The notes under the pieces were generated by a model. That model saw nothing but the letters and a program-made list of their open reading frames with translations. It was not told the DNA's origin and ran no database searches. A DNA stretch of 37,949 nucleotides, taken from Candidatus Adlerbacteria bacterium. Its GTDB lineage: Bacteria > Patescibacteriota > Minisyncoccia > Phycocordibacterales > SBAW01. The stretch spans positions 104,214 to 142,162 of the forward strand of contig JAPLUW010000002.1 of the NCBI GenBank assembly GCA_026397405.1, given 5' to 3'. Both the position numbers and the translations under genes were made by a program. Positions 1 through 7,708 of the stretch are shown in pieces; the stretch's first letter is position 1, and every line of letters begins with the position of its first letter.

Positions 1-403
1 TGGTGTTTAGGTCCGTGTTTACGGGGCGCAGCAGCGGCACCACCTCCCCGCCGTGGGTAAACGTAATGCTCCCAAAAAATGGAATAAAGTCGAACAGGTT
101 TGACGTGCCTATAAAAAGAAAAATGGTGACAATAAACGGGAAGAATTTCAGCGCGCGCTGGCGGCTGCCAAAAATATCTTCCATATATTTAATAACAAAT
201 TCGAACAAAAATTCGAAAAAGTTTTGTACAGGCCCCGGAATAAGGGTTGGGTTGCGGCCGACAAACACAGCCACAATTACCAGGGTGAGAAGTACAACAA
301 TAGAGGAAACGAGCGTGTTGGTAATAGGCACGCCAAACACAGTTCCTAGGCGCTCTGCGGCGAGCGCTATGTGCAGTCCCTGGTCCATACTGATATTTTG
401 CAT
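1..403 (-). CDS. atpB: F0F1 ATP synthase subunit a, N-terminal part (truncated by window edge)
   Basis: Not in the ORF track because its stop is outside the window. Minus-strand translation from ATG at 403: MQNISMDQGLHIALAAERLGTVFGVPITNTLVSSIVVLLTLVIVAVFVGRNPTLIPGPVQNFFEFLFEFVIKYMEDIFGSRQRALKFFPFIVTIFLFIGTSNLFDFIPFFGS...LLRPVNTDLNT, typical of subunit a. Confidence 0.9.
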   Translation of the reverse strand, partial: MQNISMDQGLHIALAAERLGTVFGVPITNTLVSSIVVLLTLVIVAVFVGRNPTLIPGPVQNFFEFLFEFVIKYMEDIFGSRQRALKFFPFIVTIFLFIGTSNLFDFIPFFGSITFTHGGEVVPLLRPVNTDLNT

Positions 404-442
404 GATATCATAAGGAAAACGTACGGGAAAGATATATTATTT

Positions 443-961
443 ATGGCAAAAATTATTCTATCTCTCTTCCTTATAGCAGCACTTGGCGGGTGTGTGGCAG
501 TTGCAGCACACGACACTGCACCGGGCGATATTCTGTATCCATTTAAAATTGACGTGACAGAGCGCATAGAACATCTCCTTGCCTTTTCGCCTTCTGCACA
601 AGCAGACTTGGCGGTATACCTTGCAGACGCACGGTTACAAGAAATAGGCTTGCTTGTTTCAACGGGCCTACTCACTTCGGAGACCTCGGTCAAACTTATA
701 GGTGCATTTGACACAGAGGCTGCGCGCGCAGCAACACTGGTAGGCAAGCTGCACGCAGCCGGCGACCTTTTAAACGCGTCACGTAATGCTGAAAAATTTC
801 AAACAGAGCTCGGGACACGCATTGCAGAATTTTCGAGCGTTAACACAGAAGGTTTAGCAGCCATGCAAACACTGCTTACTCCTATTATTGCCCACGTACA
901 AGGCACCCTCGACACTGTCTCTGCGCTAAACGGCACTATTGAAGGAGGCACAACAAAATAA
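443..961 (+). CDS. Secreted lipoprotein, DUF5667-like
   Basis: ORF 371..961 with probable start at MAKIILSLFLIAALGGC (lipobox LGGC); PGDILYPFKIDVTERIEHLLAFSPSAQADL resembles DUF5667 proteins. Confidence 0.65.
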   Translation: MAKIILSLFLIAALGGCVAVAAHDTAPGDILYPFKIDVTERIEHLLAFSPSAQADLAVYLADARLQEIGLLVSTGLLTSETSVKLIGAFDTEAARAATLVGKLHAAGDLLNASRNAEKFQTELGTRIAEFSSVNTEGLAAMQTLLTPIIAHVQGTLDTVSALNGTIEGGTTK

Positions 962-979
962 ATAGTTTCCAAAACTTAG

Positions 980-1050
980 TCGGGGTGCCGAGAATCGAAC
1001 TCGGGTCTTACGAACCCGAATCGTATGTAATACCTCTATACAACACCCCG
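980..1050 (-). tRNA. tRNA-Pro(CGG)
   Basis: Reverse complement folds as a tRNA: acceptor CGGGGTG/CACCCCG, anticodon arm TACGA-TTCGGGT-TCGTA, T arm CCGAG-TTCGATT-CTCGG. Confidence 0.88.
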
Positions 1051-1155
1051 ACAAAGCTTTTGAACTCCGCCCAAACTATAGCAAAAGTTTTCCCCATTGC
1101 ACATATTTATTTGCAGCATATGCTTGAGAGTAGAACTGAACAGAGGAGGGATGCG

Positions 1156-1272
1156 ATGTTCGTCTGGAACTTCTTAGCTCGCCACTCTGGGGAAATCAGG
1201 GTCCTCTGCATATGTGGCTACATTTTATTTATACTAGCCCTTCTGGTCACCGCCCCACACAAACTCGAATAG
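1156..1272 (+). CDS. 38-aa single-TM small protein
   Basis: MFVWNFLARHSGEIRVLCICGYILFILALLVTAPHKLE; SD GGAGGG about 6 nt upstream; TTGCAC-16-TATGCT promoter-like sequence; terminator immediately downstream. Confidence 0.6.
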   Translation: MFVWNFLARHSGEIRVLCICGYILFILALLVTAPHKLE

Positions 1273-1286
1273 CTACGACCAAACAC

Positions 1287-1320
1287 AGCCGCCCCTATTT
1301 CTCCTGTGGGCGGCTTTTTC
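1287..1320 (+). terminator. Rho-independent terminator
   Basis: AGCCGCCC...GGGCGGCT stem followed by TTTTTC. Confidence 0.8.
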
Positions 1321-1321
1321 T

Positions 1322-4135
1322 TTATTCTACTTTTACGGTAAATGCAGTTGGCACTACTACCCCACCTACTTTAAATTCGCCCCATACGGTGTAGGTACCC
1401 TCTGTAGGGAAAATAAGATGCGCCTCCACTGTAGGGCCAAACTGTGCAGGCACGTTCATCATCGCCTTCATGCTGTGTGTAACTTGGCCATTTTTTATAA
1501 CGATCGGCGGCAGTGGGGTGCCGGGTGGATGGATCTCGCCGTGCAGGTGCAGAAAGTTTGAAAAGTCGTTTTTAACAACCGAAATATGCATCGCGGCCGA
1601 AAGATATTGCTCCAAATTTGTAACCGGCACACTGTCTTTGGTAATTGTGTACTGCAGCGTCACCACCTCGCCGGCAATAGGCAGCGCGTATTTAAGTGAC
1701 ACGTCATAGCCACCAAATGTCGCGCTTGCCCGATATGTTTTAGGCTGCGCCTGTTGCGCGGGAGTGCCTGCTACTGTCACTGTAAATTGTTTTGACTCGA
1801 GCGTAAGGCCATGCGCGTAGTCGACAGACACTAGATAGTCTCCGGCTTTTTTAAATGTATAGGCAAAGTTGAAACTTGAATTTTTAATTTCTGTATCTGT
1901 AAGAGGTACATGGTCGTCCGCGTGTATGTGCGCAAATTCTGTTTCGTCTTTGCTTACAATTACCATATGCAGCAACTTGTCCATGTCGACAAAGAGCGTC
2001 GCTGGCGTACCGTCGGCATTTTTTAGCGTGACGTTTAATTTTGCAGGTACTCCCGCAACTAGCCGCGCGGGGGTTGTTTGCAACTGCACGACTGCAGGCC
2101 CGAGTCCACGCACATAGTCATATTCCCGCTGGTCGGGAAACAGATACATAAAGTTGCCCATCCCCCACATGCAGCCTTCGGTCGGCTGCATAGCAAGCGC
2201 GGCACCCGCGCGCGTAGGTAACATCACATGCCACAGGTTGCCATCGCTTTCGCACTGCGCCTTAAACGGGTTGGTACTACCCGTTGCCGCAATCCCCACT
2301 GTAAGAACAAGGCCTGCACAAAAAACTAAAGCGAACCCTCCTGCTGTTTGTCCAAATGGATATCGACCCACCAGCAATACAGGCACACTTTCACGTGTGG
2401 AAAAATATAGCAGCACAAGCCCGAACGCGCCGGCAGCAAGGGCTATCAATACAATACAGGCGGTAAAGAAGTCGAATGTGCGCGCACTCTCCCAGCCCGG
2501 CGGCGAGTCAAACGCATTTTTTGGAATAGTAAAAGTGACGTGCCCGTCATAGGCCCCCGTTTGTGGCGCAGCAATATCTACAGCAAACGGTCCAACTCCT
2601 GTTAGTAGCAACTCGGGAAAGACGTATCCACCCTCCCAGCGTTTAGCAAGCTCGATACTTTGCGGCCCAGTAGGTGTGTTTGTGTCTTCCACTGTAAGTG
2701 TTGGCACCCCGAGCGATGCATGCCCTCCTTTTTCAGTAAGTAAAAGCATACCGTCTTCATATATGTCTTTTTGCAACGCAAGCGTAAGCCCTTGGTCAGT
2801 TGCCGAATATACCGGCGTGTGTGGCTGTGCAAACGGTGGCGGGGTGACAGTCGCAAGAGCCGAAAAATAAATAACTAAAAGCGCGCACGCAAGTTCGGCG
2901 GCAAATGTCAGAGGCATGTACCTGGCAAACAACTCGTCTCGCCACAGGCGAGCGCAGACATGGTATGCACGGAAACAAACAACTAACATAGCGGCAGTTA
3001 TAAGCTGCATAAACACACTGCCCCACTGCATGGTAAAAATATTTTCAAAACTCTTAAGGTGCAGCCACACCAAATACGACGAAGTTAGGGACAGTGCAAC
3101 AAAATTTATACCAAGCAATACAAAAGCACACGGCAACAACTCCATCAAAAAACTCCTCAGCCGTGCAGATACTGCAAACACGCACAAAAATAAAAGTATG
3201 CCGAACCACAGGTCTTTTTCTATCACCTGGAAAAAATTTACCGCAATTGAAAAACTGGTATGGAACGGGTTGGCAGCAACATGGCTAATGACCGCACGCC
3301 AGTAAGCAAACACGCACATCAAAGCAAGTAGTGCGCCTTCTTGCCAGGTAAACGCTAGAGAGTTCCATATCTTTTTTCTAAAGCAAACAAAGAGAACGCA
3401 CACTGCAGCTACTATCGCCATCCTATATATAGTTGCCATACCTGCAACAGTGCCCATATACAGTGGGAAAGCGATAGCAAACGGCACAGAGGTGAGCGTG
3501 GCAAGCTCTCCTGCTTTTACCACCAACTGCAACAAGCCTCCTATAAGCCCGAATGCAACCCCAACATACAAAAAGTTTTTATAGTACTTTTCTACAGTGC
3601 GCCGCTCGTCTTTAAAGCGTGCAGTGCGCAACAGTGGCCGTATACAAAAAATAAAAAGTAACAACGCAGCCCATATAACCCCATCACCCATAAGTTCAAG
3701 TGTAGAAAAAACTGCTTCAGGGGTCGCACTAACATCAACAACTTCTACAGTGGACGAGTTTGCCGCACCGGCAGACTGGCCTTTTCCTACGACAAATGCG
3801 TACGCTCCTTTAGTAAAATGTCCGTCATCGGCAGACACCGCAGACCATGACACGAGATACCTTCCTACCCCGTCATTTTTTACTAGCACAGAGAGCACGC
3901 GCGCATCATCCCGTGCGATGCGCGCAGCTTCCTGTGACACTACTTCTCCCGCGGGGCCGGTAACTACAATAGCGCTTGCGTGTGGGTCTACATGCTCGCT
4001 GAAGTGCACAACAACCTCTGCCGGAGCATTTTCAACCACCGCAGAAGACTCCGGCGTAGTTTGAGTCGGTGTAGCATGAGCACTTGCACATATAGGTACA
4101 AGCGCGAGCAGCGCAATAAATACATACCGGCGCAT
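1322..4135 (-). CDS. CopC-CopD-like fusion membrane protein with C-terminal His-rich beta domains
   Basis: 937 aa: signal peptide then HATPTQTTPESSAVVENAPAEVVVHFSEHVDP (CopC-like), multi-TM CopD-like region, then extracytoplasmic segments with HIHADDH and HLHGEIH. Confidence 0.8.
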   Translation of the reverse strand: MRRYVFIALLALVPICASAHATPTQTTPESSAVVENAPAEVVVHFSEHVDPHASAIVVTGPAGEVVSQEAARIARDDARVLSVLVKNDGVGRYLVSWSAVSADDGHFTKGAYAFVVGKGQSAGAANSSTVEVVDVSATPEAVFSTLELMGDGVIWAALLLFIFCIRPLLRTARFKDERRTVEKYYKNFLYVGVAFGLIGGLLQLVVKAGELATLTSVPFAIAFPLYMGTVAGMATIYRMAIVAAVCVLFVCFRKKIWNSLAFTWQEGALLALMCVFAYWRAVISHVAANPFHTSFSIAVNFFQVIEKDLWFGILLFLCVFAVSARLRSFLMELLPCAFVLLGINFVALSLTSSYLVWLHLKSFENIFTMQWGSVFMQLITAAMLVVCFRAYHVCARLWRDELFARYMPLTFAAELACALLVIYFSALATVTPPPFAQPHTPVYSATDQGLTLALQKDIYEDGMLLLTEKGGHASLGVPTLTVEDTNTPTGPQSIELAKRWEGGYVFPELLLTGVGPFAVDIAAPQTGAYDGHVTFTIPKNAFDSPPGWESARTFDFFTACIVLIALAAGAFGLVLLYFSTRESVPVLLVGRYPFGQTAGGFALVFCAGLVLTVGIAATGSTNPFKAQCESDGNLWHVMLPTRAGAALAMQPTEGCMWGMGNFMYLFPDQREYDYVRGLGPAVVQLQTTPARLVAGVPAKLNVTLKNADGTPATLFVDMDKLLHMVIVSKDETEFAHIHADDHVPLTDTEIKNSSFNFAYTFKKAGDYLVSVDYAHGLTLESKQFTVTVAGTPAQQAQPKTYRASATFGGYDVSLKYALPIAGEVVTLQYTITKDSVPVTNLEQYLSAAMHISVVKNDFSNFLHLHGEIHPPGTPLPPIVIKNGQVTHSMKAMMNVPAQFGPTVEAHLIFPTEGTYTVWGEFKVGGVVVPTAFTVKVE

Positions 4136-4140
4136 ACGGT

Positions 4141-4824
4141 CTAGTGTTTGCGGCGAGACACAGCGAGCCCGAGCGCAAGTACACCAAGTGCAATAGCAAC
4201 ATAGCTGTACGTACGTGCGCTACCGACATCACCTGCAAGTGAGTGTATTGATGTAGAAGGTTCAGGAAATCCTAAACTTTCTTTACTCATCGGGCAACCA
4301 AAACCACCCGACTTCATTGTCTGCATAACTCCACCGCCAAGGTCGTGGTGCGTAGTGTCGTCTGCAGCCTTTGTTGCACCTTCAGGCAAACAGGTAAACG
4401 TTACATCGATAGCATTTCCATCTACCGTTCCAAAGAAACGATACGAAAGTGTCGTGGCAACTGTTGGGTAAAATGCCGCTGCATAGGCACCTGGTATGTC
4501 ATATTGGGGCTTCAGCGCAAATATTTTCTTTTGATTTCCTGCAGATATTTCTACCTTGAGTGTCTGATCTAGACCAGCCACCGGAGCGGCGGTTGCTGCA
4601 GGGCCGTCCATGTCGCCGTCGGCAGACATTGTTGCCATTCCGGCACCTTTTGTAACAGTAAGGTCCACTCCCGACTTGTCGTCGACAACAAGTGGTTCAT
4701 TAAGCGAACCAACAGTAAACGTATATGTGCTTTTCCCGATAGTGAACATTGCGTGTTGGTGCGCACTTGCGATAAACGGTACTAACAGCACCAACATAGG
4801 CGCTATAACTAGATATTTTTTCAT
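4141..4824 (-). CDS. Secreted protein with C-terminal TM anchor, in the copper-like cluster
   Basis: Signal peptide MKKYLVIAPMLVLLVPFIASA then HQHAMFTIG; C-terminal TM YSYVAIALGVLALGLAVSRRKH; 5 bp before the CopCD fusion gene. Confidence 0.65.
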   Translation of the reverse strand: MKKYLVIAPMLVLLVPFIASAHQHAMFTIGKSTYTFTVGSLNEPLVVDDKSGVDLTVTKGAGMATMSADGDMDGPAATAAPVAGLDQTLKVEISAGNQKKIFALKPQYDIPGAYAAAFYPTVATTLSYRFFGTVDGNAIDVTFTCLPEGATKAADDTTHHDLGGGVMQTMKSGGFGCPMSKESLGFPEPSTSIHSLAGDVGSARTYSYVAIALGVLALGLAVSRRKH

Positions 4825-4869
4825 TGGATAGTTTACTTCTGATACACGAATAAAAACACTGTTCGTATA

Positions 4870-5190
4870 TCAACGAAACTTTCTATATTTGGCAATGCCT
4901 CGCCGTGCATGTATACGCCGCGCGTCACGGGCCTCTATACCGACAGGTACAAACAGCTGCAGGCAATATATGCCGACTATAAAAATACTTACTATAAAAA
5001 GCTCGACTGCCGCAGTAACTAAAAATTTATCTTCATGCTGCATCGCGCTGTGCAGGCTGCCCCAAATGATTTCAGTTGACGAATGCTCGTGGTCGCCGTC
5101 GTCATGCGGGATAACTGCGTGTGCAAGCCCACCGACACACAGCACTAACACAAGTGCAAAAGCCAATAAACTGTTCCCCACCCTAAACAT
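4870..5190 (-). CDS. Small His-rich membrane protein
   Basis: MFRVGNSLLAFALVLVLCVGGLAHAVIPHDDGDHEHSS...; second TM; TGCTATACT-N6-ATG upstream. Confidence 0.65.
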   Translation of the reverse strand: MFRVGNSLLAFALVLVLCVGGLAHAVIPHDDGDHEHSSTEIIWGSLHSAMQHEDKFLVTAAVELFIVSIFIVGIYCLQLFVPVGIEARDARRIHARRGIAKYRKFR

Positions 5191-5196
5191 GTAGGT

Positions 5197-5202
5197 AGTA
5201 TA
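5197..5202 (-). promoter_or_regulatory. -10 element (TATACT) 6 nt before the start codon
   Basis: Minus strand TGCTATACT ACCTAC ATG; same arrangement seen at many genes in this window. Confidence 0.6.
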
Positions 5203-5235
5203 GCAGGGGGTTTGAGCTATAGAAAAAGAAAATCC

Positions 5236-5270
5236 TCCAGGCAGCCGAAGCTACTAGGAGGATATTACCA
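5236..5270 (-). terminator. Rho-independent terminator of the small ORF
   Basis: Minus strand ATCCTCC...GGAGGAT followed by TTTCTTTTTC. Confidence 0.65.
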
Positions 5271-5287
5271 GGCCAGCCAGCAACAGC

Positions 5288-5416
5288 TTACATTTTTGCG
5301 GCGTCGGCTTTAATTTTTGCAACATTGCGGTCGATTGTAGCCATGTCGCGAAGTTGCCTGATGAAGAAGAAAGCTCCTACCAGGCATCCAAAAATAACAA
5401 CAGCCCACTCGAACAT
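5288..5416 (-). CDS. 42-aa single-TM small protein
   Basis: Probable start at MFEWAVVIFGCLVGAFFFIRQLRDMATIDRNVAKIKADAAKM; SD AAGGAGAG upstream; TTGACA -35 at 5498..5493; terminator downstream. Confidence 0.6.
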   Translation of the reverse strand: MFEWAVVIFGCLVGAFFFIRQLRDMATIDRNVAKIKADAAKM

Positions 5417-5528
5417 AAGGGACTCTCCTTCGGTTAAAACATGCACAAACTTAATGTGCGTTCGAGATATATTTTGCACAAAAATACTAATTTGTCAACC
5501 TTGAGATATTGAACTGATGGAAAAGAAA

Positions 5529-5561
5529 AGGCCCTACAGAGTTTCCCCTGCAGGGCACCGG
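5529..5561 (-). terminator. Rho-independent terminator
   Basis: Minus strand GCCCTGCAG GGGAAACT CTGTAGGGC then CTTTTCTTTTC. Confidence 0.75.
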
Positions 5562-5582
5562 AAGTCCGGATTTGGTTGAAGC

Positions 5583-6146
5583 CTAGTCGGTGAGTTTGTA
5601 TTTCTCGGCCTTCTCCGTCGCATGGATTATGGTCAGTTTGCCGACGCGATACCGATCCACGAGCTTTGCCTTCTCCAGCTCTCCAACCTTCTCGTGCAAG
5701 TGAGAGAGGTCCATGTAGGCCATGTGACCGAGCTCAAGCATCTTCTGCTTCAGCTCGTACGACGAGAGGCCGTCACGCGAGTCGCTCACAAGCGAGAGCA
5801 AATCTCGGTTCTCCTTAGTGGCCAAGGCCACTTCAGGTTCGATGCTGTCGTTCGGGTGTTGGAGAAGCGCCCCCAGCACCCGGGTCAGCGCCCTCAACTC
5901 GGCTTCGACGTGCTCCAAGCTCTGGATGCCCTTGTCGGGACCATTCTTGGTTGCAAGCACGGACCATGCCGTTTCAACCGCATGGAAAATAGCGTCGGCC
6001 GTCCCCTCATCGCGATCGATGGCTTGCACGACGATGGTGTCAGCAAGGACGTTCAGGTCCTTTTCAACACCTTCGAAGTCGCCAATACCTCCCTTACGGC
6101 TGATGTCGGCAACAAGCCCTGTAACAAAACTAACTGCGTCTGTCAT
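5583..6146 (-). CDS. Hypothetical protein, helical, possible C-terminal winged-helix-like region
   Basis: 187-aa ORF with SD AAGGAG, promoter and terminator; C-terminus ELEKAKLVDRYRVGKLTIIHATEKAEKYKL resembles a wing. Confidence 0.65.
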   Translation of the reverse strand: MTDAVSFVTGLVADISRKGGIGDFEGVEKDLNVLADTIVVQAIDRDEGTADAIFHAVETAWSVLATKNGPDKGIQSLEHVEAELRALTRVLGALLQHPNDSIEPEVALATKENRDLLSLVSDSRDGLSSYELKQKMLELGHMAYMDLSHLHEKVGELEKAKLVDRYRVGKLTIIHATEKAEKYKLTD

Positions 6147-6182
6147 TTTCCGGCTCCTTAATTGCCGTTACTTTCGTAGCAG

Positions 6183-6210
6183 ACTATACAATATTAAAAT
6201 AAAAAATCAA
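6183..6210 (-). promoter_or_regulatory. sigma70-type promoter
   Basis: Minus strand TTGATT-16 nt-TATAGT. Confidence 0.7.
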
Positions 6211-6216
6211 GATTTG

Positions 6217-6289
6217 TGGACCCTACCGGGATCGAACCGGTCGCCTCCTCATTGCAAATGAGGCGCTCTACCAAATGAGCTAAGGGCCC
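6217..6289 (-). tRNA. tRNA-Ala(TGC)
   Basis: Reverse complement GGGCCCTTAGCTCATTTGGTAGAGCGCCTCATTTGCAATGAGG...ACCGGTTCGATCCCGGTAGGGTCCA; anticodon TGC. Confidence 0.95.
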
Positions 6290-6622
6290 TTACTTTATTT
6301 CATCTATCTTCGCTGCAACAATGAAGTCGTTTTCGGACAACCCGCCTATTGCGTGCGTCATCAATTCTACCCCAACACTGCCGTATGACACAGTCATGTC
6401 CGGGTGGTGGCCTGCTTCTTCGGCAATAGCGGCAACTTTGTTTACAAACTCCATCGTTTTTTTGAAGTTCGCAAAGACAAAACTTTTTGCCAACAAGCCT
6501 GCACCGTCTACCAATGACCATTCTTCATCTAGCTCGGGCATATATGCCTCTGCCTCTGCATGCGTCAGCGGCGGGACGCCACCTTCGCACGGGATACACT
6601 TTTTTTCTGACAGTTTACTCAT
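6290..6622 (-). CDS. phhB: 4a-hydroxytetrahydrobiopterin dehydratase (PCD family)
   Basis: EEAGHHPDMTVSYGSVGVELMTHAIGGLSENDFIVAAKID. Confidence 0.9.
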   Translation of the reverse strand: MSKLSEKKCIPCEGGVPPLTHAEAEAYMPELDEEWSLVDGAGLLAKSFVFANFKKTMEFVNKVAAIAEEAGHHPDMTVSYGSVGVELMTHAIGGLSENDFIVAAKIDEIK

Positions 6623-6640
6623 AGTGCCCTGAAAAACAGA

Positions 6641-7618
6641 TTACCCTTTTCGGCCTTTCATGGCAAGGGTAATAATATGGTCCAAAAAGTCCGAAAGCTT
6701 GGCACCAACGGCTGCCACTGCCTTGGGGAAAATCGACTCACTTGTCATACCCACACCCGCAGCATTATTGATCTCTAAAAAGTAGATGCCGCGCTTGGAG
6801 ATGATAAAGTCGCTGCGGGAGTAGTGCGACGCCCCTACCCCTTCATGGACAGCTTTTGCATGATGCATCAGTTGCTCTTTTTCGGCCGGGGTAAAGTTGC
6901 CCGGGACACGTTCGGTTGTTTCGCCGCTATACTTTGCATCGTAGGAAAAAAATCCGTGTTTTTTAGGCGGGATAATTTCAACTGGCAACAGTGCGTAGGT
7001 TTTTTCGCCACGGAAGTTGTCTATAACCCCTACGGTTGCCTCTTTGCCTTTGATAAATTCTTCTACCAACACTTTTGGCGACACGCGGAATGCTTTTGCA
7101 AGCGCGGGCTCCAGGTCGTGGAATGTGTGCACAATACTTATCCCCACAGACGAGCCGCCGATAGCGGGTTTTACAATTGCTGGGTGCGGAAAGCTACGGA
7201 ACAAGGAAAGTGCCGTTTGCTCGATGTCGTCGGCCTGGTCGAGCAGTACACCGTGTGCAACTTTAATACCGAGTTTGGAAACGATATCTTTGGTGCTGTG
7301 TTTGTTAAATGCGAGCGTCGACGCAAATGCGTCCGAGCCCGTGTAGGGCACTGCGGTGGCTTCGAGGATGCGCTGGAGCTGGCCGTCTTCGCCATATTCG
7401 CCGTGGATAACATTAAAGGCAACGTCGATACCGCGGAGGGCTTTTTCGGGCAGCTGTGGGACGCCGTGTACATGCCACACACCGTCGCGCGAAATAAAAA
7501 TATCGCGTGCGTCGTATTTTTCTTTATCCAACGCTTCAAGCACAGTGGCGCCACTCTTAAGCGAGACTTCGTATTCGCTCGACGGCCCACCACGCAATAC
7601 TCCAACTACGGTTCTCAT
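6641..7618 (-). CDS. ddl: D-alanine--D-alanine ligase
   Basis: VVGVLRGGPSSEYEVSLKSGATV, NVIHGEYGEDGQLQRILE, KPAIGGSSVGISIV, FLEINNAAGVGMTSESIFPKA. Confidence 0.93.
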   Translation of the reverse strand: MRTVVGVLRGGPSSEYEVSLKSGATVLEALDKEKYDARDIFISRDGVWHVHGVPQLPEKALRGIDVAFNVIHGEYGEDGQLQRILEATAVPYTGSDAFASTLAFNKHSTKDIVSKLGIKVAHGVLLDQADDIEQTALSLFRSFPHPAIVKPAIGGSSVGISIVHTFHDLEPALAKAFRVSPKVLVEEFIKGKEATVGVIDNFRGEKTYALLPVEIIPPKKHGFFSYDAKYSGETTERVPGNFTPAEKEQLMHHAKAVHEGVGASHYSRSDFIISKRGIYFLEINNAAGVGMTSESIFPKAVAAVGAKLSDFLDHIITLAMKGRKG

Positions 7619-7624
7619 GATTTT

Positions 7625-7630
7625 ATTATA
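7625..7630 (-). promoter_or_regulatory. -10 element (TATAAT) of ddl, leaderless arrangement
   Basis: TATAAT AAAATC ATG on the minus strand. Confidence 0.6.
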
Positions 7631-7706
7631 GCCCAGAAAGTGACAGAAAAGAGGGTTAGACTTGGCCTAGCGGCCCGGAGCGCACTCTTTTCTGCATTTT
7701 CTGGGC
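7631..7706. repeat. Intergenic inverted repeat, long hairpin
   Basis: GCCCAGAAA-GTGA-CAGAAAAGAG ... CTCTTTTCTG-CAT-TTTCTGGGC with an inner GGCC-TAGC-GGCC. Confidence 0.8.
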
Positions 7707-7708
7707 GG

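Noticed and set aside
3-413. 136-aa plus-strand ORF
   Set aside because: Antisense to atpB, whose minus-strand translation is clearly conserved.
985-1155. N-terminal part of ORF 985..1272
   Set aside because: Overlaps tRNA-Pro; only the SD-preceded internal start at 1156 is supported.
2602-3305. Overlapping small ORFs inside the CopCD gene (2602..2856, 2796..3026, 2916..3305)
   Set aside because: Shadow ORFs in other frames of a well-supported 937-aa gene.
5622-6261. Plus-strand ORFs 5622..6161 and 5818..6261
   Set aside because: Antisense to 5583..6146(-), which has promoter, SD and terminator; the second also runs into tRNA-Ala.
6290-6622. phhB as sign of phenylalanine hydroxylation
   Set aside because: PCD homologues are widespread without a hydroxylase; the single gene does not support a pathway claim.
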